NCBI GenBank assembly: GCA_947497265.1
Contig: CANMFP010000003.1
Span: 277,888-341,887 of the forward strand
Direction of reading: 5' to 3'
DNA length: 64,000 bases
DNA from: an uncultured Isoptericola sp.
Lineage (GTDB): Bacteria; Actinomycetota; Actinomycetes; Actinomycetales; Cellulomonadaceae
Part shown: piece by piece, positions 60,305 to 64,000 of the stretch
Layout of the letters: each line of letters starts with the position of its first letter
Numbering within the stretch: position 1 is the stretch's first letter
The notes under the pieces: generated by a model
The model's database searches: none
Seen by the model: only the letters and a program-made list of their open reading frames with translations
Told to the model about the DNA's origin: nothing
Position numbers and translations under genes: made by a program

Positions 60305-60787
60305 CCGGGCTCGACCCGGACTACGGCAGCACGCCGCTCGACTTTGAGGAGCTGGACGCCCTCCTGCCGGATGTCGCCGAAGCGATCGGCGACCCGCTGA
60401 CCAAGGCCTCGGTCTACGAGCTGGAGCAGGCTTACGAGGATGCCGTGCGCAGTGCGTTCACGCTGCGCGCCGCGGCGGGTGAGCTGCTTCTGGCCGACCT
60501 GCTCACCGACCGAGCGCTTCGAGACCTGCATGCTCGCCTTTACGAGAACGCAACACACGCTGAGGCCGTGCGGATCCACCCGTTCGTCGACGGCAACGGC
60601 AGGTCCACCCGCCTCCTGGCCGACCTCGTCCTCCTCGCGGCGACGCCCGACGACGAGCCAGCGGTCGTGCTCGACTGGGACCTGGACAAGTCGCTCTACA
60701 TCCCGGCACTGCGCCCGGTTCGACCAGGCTCGCGACCCCAGCGAGCTCGCAGACCTGGCCGACCAGGTCGCGGTCGAGGACGACTGA
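60301..60787 (+). pseudogene. Fic-domain toxin, internally deleted and frameshifted
   Basis: The Fic motif HPFVDGNGRSTRLLADL is intact, but the stretch before it jumps from LHARLYEN directly to THAEAVRIHPF, so about 60 residues of the usual core are missing. The frame then slips near 60715; the continuation FDQARDPSELADLADQVAVEDD is in another frame. It starts at GTG 60301, coupled to the antitoxin. Fic enzymes AMPylate proteins. Confidence 0.75.
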
Positions 60788-60815
60788 ACGCCACCGACCA
60801 CGCCGCCGGGAACGA

Positions 60816-60850
60816 CGAAACCCCCGGCCGGATGAACCGGTCGGGGGTTT
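60816..60850. terminator. Hairpin 2 of the repeated island arrangement
   Basis: Arms 60816-60830 and 60836-60850 pair over 15 bp with one wobble, starting GAAACCCCCG, and a 5-base loop. Follows the Fic remnant. Confidence 0.75.
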
Positions 60851-60894
60851 CGGGAACGGGTGGCTCCCTGATTCGGGAACTACCCTCACGTGTG

Positions 60895-60968
60895 GGGTTC
60901 CACCAACTCGCTGACCAGCGGGCGGGCTGTAGCCCAGACTGTGACAGGCACACCTTGGGGACGCGCTC
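60895..60968 (-). pseudogene. Truncated immunity-like tail, second copy
   Basis: GVPVTVWATARPLVSELVEPHT and a stop resemble the end of the 143-residue protein at 59646. The frame is closed by a stop a few codons upstream, so only the tail remains. Confidence 0.5.
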
Positions 60969-60977
60969 AGGCACACC
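60945..60977. repeat. CAGGCACACC pair, 23-bp pitch (copy B)
   Basis: CAGGCACACC starts at 60945 and 60968. The same pair with the same spacing occurs at 63105 and 63128; a single copy is at 59705. Confidence 0.6.
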
Positions 60978-60990
60978 TGCCTGCAATGCT

Positions 60991-61134
60991 CGTGTTCCTC
61001 CCAAGGTCAAGGGCGGCAAGAAGCCTGTAGGCCCTGAAATCCACGGCGGGGGCAAGCCGGGATACATGTGGCACTGTCACCCTTACAAACGAACTCCTAA
61101 GATGCACTCGTTCTACGGCAACGCCCGCAAGTAA
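60991..61134 (+). pseudogene. Toxin-like C-terminal fragment
   Basis: PPKVKGGKKPVGPEIHGGGKPGYMWHCHPYKR followed by TPKMHSFYGNARK and a stop. His-rich, basic, Gly-rich ends of this kind are common in secreted polymorphic-toxin nuclease domains. No start codon or N-terminal region remains. A possible immunity gene begins 22 bp later. Confidence 0.45.
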
Positions 61135-61156
61135 TCACAAGAGGAGCGCAACGACC

Positions 61157-61825
61157 GTGATGATGACCCCACCTCGTTACCGTGAACTGGTCATCCAGGC
61201 GCGCCAGGCATACGAGGTACCAGAAACTGAGAGCATCGCCGACGTCGTTGCGCTCCTCGACACATGGACTGCAACGCCCATGACCGTCGGGGCATTCGAG
61301 GGCAACCTCTTCGATGAGTACGTGGACGAGGCTCTCGTCGTCTACCAGGCGAGCATCAACGACGAGCACTTGATCGCCGCGCACCTCACTCAGGACGAGC
61401 GCGATGGGTTCTTCCCCGACGACTCCGACCCTGATGAGCCTGAATCAACTGACGATGATGGCGAGAGTGACAACGGCTGGGCAGCAGTTTCCGACGAACT
61501 CGATGCCGCACAGCGAGTGATCGTCATCCTCGAGAGGGACCAGACCGACTCGCAACGCGTTGGCAACTACCGCGTTCACGGTGCAGGCCAGTGGGTTCGA
61601 GAATCTCTCTGGGCAGCAACAGGGATCCTGCCTCGCGACCCCGGAAGTACCGCCTCGGATCTCTATTCGCAGGCGATCGAACTCGTGCGACCCGAGCGAC
61701 CAGACGTGCCCGTAGCCCCGTTCGACAGGCTGCCTGGCTGGCTGTGGTCCGCTTACGTGAAGTTCAAGCGCCCCCAGTGGCGACGTACCCGCACCCGGCA
61801 CCTGGGGGCGACCAGTGGGCGGTGA
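61157..61825 (+). CDS. Unknown acidic protein after the toxin-like fragment
   Basis: A 222-residue protein, acidic in the middle (DDSDPDEPESTDDDGESDNGW), basic at the end. GAGGAG lies upstream of GTG 61157; ATG 61160 also works. It follows the toxin-like fragment closely and overlaps the next gene by 11 bp. Position fits an immunity protein; no family recognised. Lower GC than its surroundings. Confidence 0.55.
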   Translation: MMMTPPRYRELVIQARQAYEVPETESIADVVALLDTWTATPMTVGAFEGNLFDEYVDEALVVYQASINDEHLIAAHLTQDERDGFFPDDSDPDEPESTDDDGESDNGWAAVSDELDAAQRVIVILERDQTDSQRVGNYRVHGAGQWVRESLWAATGILPRDPGSTASDLYSQAIELVRPERPDVPVAPFDRLPGWLWSAYVKFKRPQWRRTRTRHLGATSGR

Positions 61826-62522
61826 CGCACCACGGTCGAATGGCGACACGAACGAGTACATCTCGACGACAACGCGCCATGACCTGAGAGACGACCTGAT
61901 CAGTGCTGTCCTTACCGACGGCGTCCGCATCGCCTCCAGGCGTGAAGCGTGGCGCGCCCTGACCTGGTGGGTTCCGATGAACTTGGTGGTACAGCCCGCC
62001 GTCTGGGTGCTGATAATTGGAGCCGGACTGCTCACCTGGGCGGCCGACGACCTGATCGTCTCCCGTCTACTGCCAGAGATGAGCATTTGGCCAGGGCTCG
62101 GCCGGGTCGGTCTGGGCGCAGTCGGCGTCTACCTGCTGGCCACCGCCGTGGCGTCAATCGTCGTTACCAGCGCACCCGGGTGGGTTCTCTTCTCGGACGA
62201 CGAGCGCACAGCCGTCATCGGCGCCCGTGTTCGCTGCGAAGATACCGGCCTGTCTGTTGTCGTCAACAACCACGTCGCCCGCCATATCGGCACGGGGGAG
62301 GGTAGGCGTCTCAGAACCAAGTTGGGTCCCGGAGTTGCTGCGTTCATGACCAAGAACCCACACGTGGCGCTCCGGTACACGGCCCAGAACCAGGATCTGG
62401 CTCGCGCATACCTCCGTGACATCGCTACAGCGCTTCCCAGCCAGGACGACTGGGAGCACCACCTCGAGGGCCGACGCGCAACAGCGAGACGGGCTCGCTG
62501 GGACTGCTGCACGGATAGGTGA
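61815..62522 (+). CDS. Membrane protein cut by an IS3 end
   Basis: A 235-residue protein with two central helices (WVPMNLVVQPAVWVLIIGAGLL and LGRVGLGAVGVYLLATAVASIVV) then a soluble basic end. The final codons and the stop lie in the IS3-family terminal repeat that begins at 62501, so the original C-terminus was lost on insertion. Family not recognised. Confidence 0.6.
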   Translation: MGGDAPRSNGDTNEYISTTTRHDLRDDLISAVLTDGVRIASRREAWRALTWWVPMNLVVQPAVWVLIIGAGLLTWAADDLIVSRLLPEMSIWPGLGRVGLGAVGVYLLATAVASIVVTSAPGWVLFSDDERTAVIGARVRCEDTGLSVVVNNHVARHIGTGEGRRLRTKLGPGVAAFMTKNPHVALRYTAQNQDLARAYLRDIATALPSQDDWEHHLEGRRATARRARWDCCTDR

Positions 62523-62605
62523 CAGCGGTTCTCAGGCGGCGAGTGCGACCTGAGTGGTGATGATGGCTTCGTACTCGATGGGGGTCAATCGTCCGAGACG
62601 GGCCT
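62501..62605 (-). mobile_element. IS3-family transposase tail and right inverted repeat (right copy)
   Basis: On the minus strand RQARLGRLTPIEYEAIITTQVALAA and a stop form an OrfB C-terminus, followed by a terminal repeat ending at 62501. About 70 bp match the left copy at 57718-57789 as a mirror image. The pair faces inward and brackets 4.7 kb. Confidence 0.75.
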
Positions 62606-62614
62606 GGCGGCGGC

Positions 62615-62806
62615 GCCCTGGCGGCCTACAACACTCGCGAGCTGCACCGCTGGTACGTCGCTGCAGGCCTCGCTGAGCCGTGGCAAGTCGAGCTCGGCGA
62701 ACCACCCGACGAGCGCCCTGTCGGCTACACCACCCGCTCACGCACCGCCCGTCGGCGAGGACCACCCGGCCAGGCCAGCAGCACCAGCCACAACCCGACC
62801 ACCTGA
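62615..62806 (+). pseudogene. Second transposase C-terminal fragment
   Basis: ALAAYNTRELHRWYVAAGLAEPWQVELGEPPDERPVGY resembles the end of the fragment at 59222 (LALAMLGYNAKRLHQW). It has no N-terminal part and begins right at the IS3 fragment junction. Confidence 0.55.
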
Positions 62807-62975
62807 CCGACCGGCACCGCCGGCCGGACAAGCACGTCCCGAACAGGTCCTGAACCACGCCGCGGCCACCGCAGGGCCACCGCCCGACACCACCACCGCC
62901 GTCGGACGACCGGCCCACCGGGCGCCCGACCCAGCACCAGCTGGCGCCACGCTGCACGAACCACCCATAAACGGC

Positions 62976-63011
62976 AAAAGTCCCGGCCGGGTGACCCCGG
63001 CCGGGACTTTT
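62976..63011. terminator. Hairpin 3 of the repeated island arrangement
   Basis: Arms 62976-62991 and 62996-63011 pair over 16 bp around TGAC; the right arm ends in TTTT, making this a canonical intrinsic terminator. Confidence 0.85.
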
Positions 63012-63048
63012 CGAAACTACACCGCTCTCGAAACCGAGAACGGCCTCA

Positions 63049-63114
63049 CGTGGGTGGTTCCCGAAACTCGATGTCCAGCACCGGAGCGACCACCAAGGAG
63101 AGTCCAGGCACACC
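63049..63114 (-). pseudogene. Truncated immunity-like tail, third copy
   Basis: GGVPGLSLVVAPVLDIEFREPPT and a stop match the end of the protein at 59646 closely. An in-frame stop lies just upstream. Only the tail survives. Confidence 0.55.
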
Positions 63115-63137
63115 TCCGAGGGAAATTCAGGCACACC
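63105..63137. repeat. CAGGCACACC pair, 23-bp pitch (copy C)
   Basis: CAGGCACACC starts at 63105 and 63128, the same arrangement as at 60945/60968. Confidence 0.6.
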
Positions 63138-63174
63138 CGCTTCGCGTGTGCCGCCGCGATTCGCCGCAGAGGGG

Positions 63175-63330
63175 TCAGGTCCAGAGGCGCTCAATCGGAA
63201 GCACGTGGATCCGGTCGTCCGCCTCGTATCCCGTCGCGCCCGTGTAGAACGTGATCCCGGCGACGAAGGATGATCCCAGGCGGTCCCGCAGGGCGCCCAG
63301 CGGCGAGAGTTGCGCCCGCTTGACGTGTCG
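63175..63330 (-). pseudogene. DUF4143 ATPase, C-terminal stub
   Basis: HVKRAQLSPLGALRDRLGSSF continuing to RIHVLPIERLWT is a diverged copy of the end of the ATPase at 57817. The rest is replaced by an IS5-family fragment joined at about 63330. Confidence 0.8.
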
Positions 63331-63547
63331 TATCGGCGGTGCTGCTTCCACACCGTCTTCCACGGGCCGAAACCGTGGCGGCAGGACTCGCCACGTCACC
63401 CCCGTTCGGTACCGGTAGTTGATCCCCTCGACCATCAACCGCGCGCGTCCGCCGGTGGCCGCCCCGTGGCCGCCGGCGCCGGGGCAGTGCCTCGATCCGC
63501 TCCCACTGCTCGTCCGACAACGCCTGGAACCGATCCGAAGAACTCAC
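63330..63547 (-). pseudogene. IS5-family transposase N-terminal fragment
   Basis: SSSDRFQALSDEQWERIEAL, then in a shifted frame VEGINYRYRTGVTWRVLP and WKTVWKQHRRYD, is the start of an IS5-type transposase. Two frame breaks and the join to the ATPase stub show it is dead. Confidence 0.75.
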
Positions 63548-63844
63548 GCGCCCCCAGCATGCCCGACCCGACCCCCCGAACCCATCGGAGACACACCCTA
63601 GAGTCCACACCCCGCGACGACGGGATCCGGGGCCGACATCGATGGCCAGGACGAGCTCGAGCACCACGACGGCACACCGGGGCGGGGCGACCGCATACGG
63701 GGGCCGACGACGCACGACGGCGGGTCCACCGGGGGCCCATGCTCGCCCGCCAAAGGGTCGACGGCTCAGTACTCATCCTGCCGCATCGCCAGGCAGGCCG
63801 ATGCTCACTCCTCATTGGCGCGACTGGCGATGAATCGGCCGGAA
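63548..63844. other. No gene recognised
   Basis: About 300 bp with no convincing reading frame. Short frames on both strands lack ribosome sites and domain patterns. It may contain the outer end of the IS5-type element (a GGAGACACACCC stretch near 63588-63600). Confidence 0.4.
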
Positions 63845-64000
63845 CTACGGCGTGTACGGAATGATATTCAGGGCGTAGTTGTGGCCGAACATCTCCGACA
63901 CTGGCGCATAGATGACCTTATCTGGCTCATCGCAGTTGAGGGGGGCCTCGGTGACACGCCGAGCACCAAGGTGACGTCCGGGTAGGGGTCGAGGCCTCCA
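63845..64000 (-). CDS. C-terminal end of a gene continuing past the window
   Basis: An open frame from the right edge runs 51 codons and ends NCDEPDKVIYAPVSEMFGHN followed by YALNIIPYTP and TAG. It reads like real protein but has no recognised family. The start lies outside. Confidence 0.4.
   Translation of the reverse strand, partial: WRPRPLPGRHLGARRVTEAPLNCDEPDKVIYAPVSEMFGHNYALNIIPYTP

Noticed and set aside
63310..63864. Plus-strand frame as a gene
   Set aside because: It is antisense to the IS5-type and ATPase fragments and has no domain pattern.
1..64000. tRNA or rRNA genes
   Set aside because: I looked for T-loop and acceptor patterns by eye and saw none; a tRNAscan run would be decisive.

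Overview
The window is about 64 kb of very GC-rich DNA. GTG starts are frequent, ATGA/GTGA stop-start overlaps are common, and the gene families are typical of Actinomycetota: HxlR, NarL and LacI regulators, CcsB-type cytochrome c maturation, FBP and DUF1992-type proteins, and a HrcA/CIRCE heat-shock site. Plant-polymer enzymes (GH127, GH31, a secreted clan-A hydrolase, a two-headed pectate lyase) suggest a soil or plant-litter member of the Micrococcales, near Cellulomonas, Cellulosimicrobium or Isoptericola. That placement is inference. I saw no rRNA, tRNA or CRISPR array.

Layout. 0-10 kb holds a glycan-use locus read leftward: LacI repressor, lipoprotein binding protein, two ABC permeases, GH127 beta-L-arabinofuranosidase, GH31 enzyme and a secreted hydrolase cut by the window edge. 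Four near-identical palindromes mark its operators. 10-26 kb is ordinary chromosome: GDSL hydrolase, tag, HxlR/RidA, LysR/SDR, ccsB with a membrane partner, App1 phosphatase, DoxX-like protein, TetR beside a decayed ABC exporter, DUF488, a NarL two-component pair, CPBP protease, a PlsC-like acyltransferase and a NYN/OST-HTH protein. 26-30 kb is the methionine block: SAM riboswitch-metF-metE. 30-38 kb holds an FBP-type protein, a CIRCE-controlled Hsp20, Nudix, a short LuxR protein and the glycine cleavage operon gcvP-gcvT-gcvH behind a tandem glycine riboswitch. 38-46 kb holds a LysR regulator, an aminotransferase, DUF1992, Nif3-like, an alpha/beta hydrolase, LMW phosphatase, a NmrA-like reductase, a curious 12-codon minigene and a lipoprotein. 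46-49 kb is the PL1-F5/8-PL9 pectate lyase. 49.5-55.8 kb is a phosphorelay cluster (OmpR regulator, degenerate HPt, HPt, receiver-only protein, hybrid kinase) joined to a pyruvoyl-dependent arginine decarboxylase. 55.8-57.5 kb is a TetR/hydrolase pair.

From 57.5 kb to the right edge lies an accessory island full of broken pieces: inverted IS3-family ends, an IS5-family fragment, two transposase tails, a DUF4143 ATPase present intact and again as a C-terminal stub, an antitoxin with a decayed Fic gene, a toxin-like C-terminus, and three copies of a repeated arrangement 'plus-strand gene end, strong hairpin, convergent tail ending in a ...EPxT stop'. This island is the best place to look for something undescribed, with the 45.0 kb minigene and the 50-55 kb phosphorelay next.

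How the parts work together. The first 10 kb should form one regulon in which released arabino-oligosaccharides induce import and intracellular hydrolysis. The pectate lyase at 46 kb fits the same plant-cell-wall lifestyle. metF, metE and gcvPTH connect through one-carbon metabolism, and each block is controlled by a metabolite-binding leader. The signalling cluster has the pieces of a multi-step relay ending in an OmpR-type factor. Three octamers at an 11-bp pitch inside the cluster are its likely binding site.
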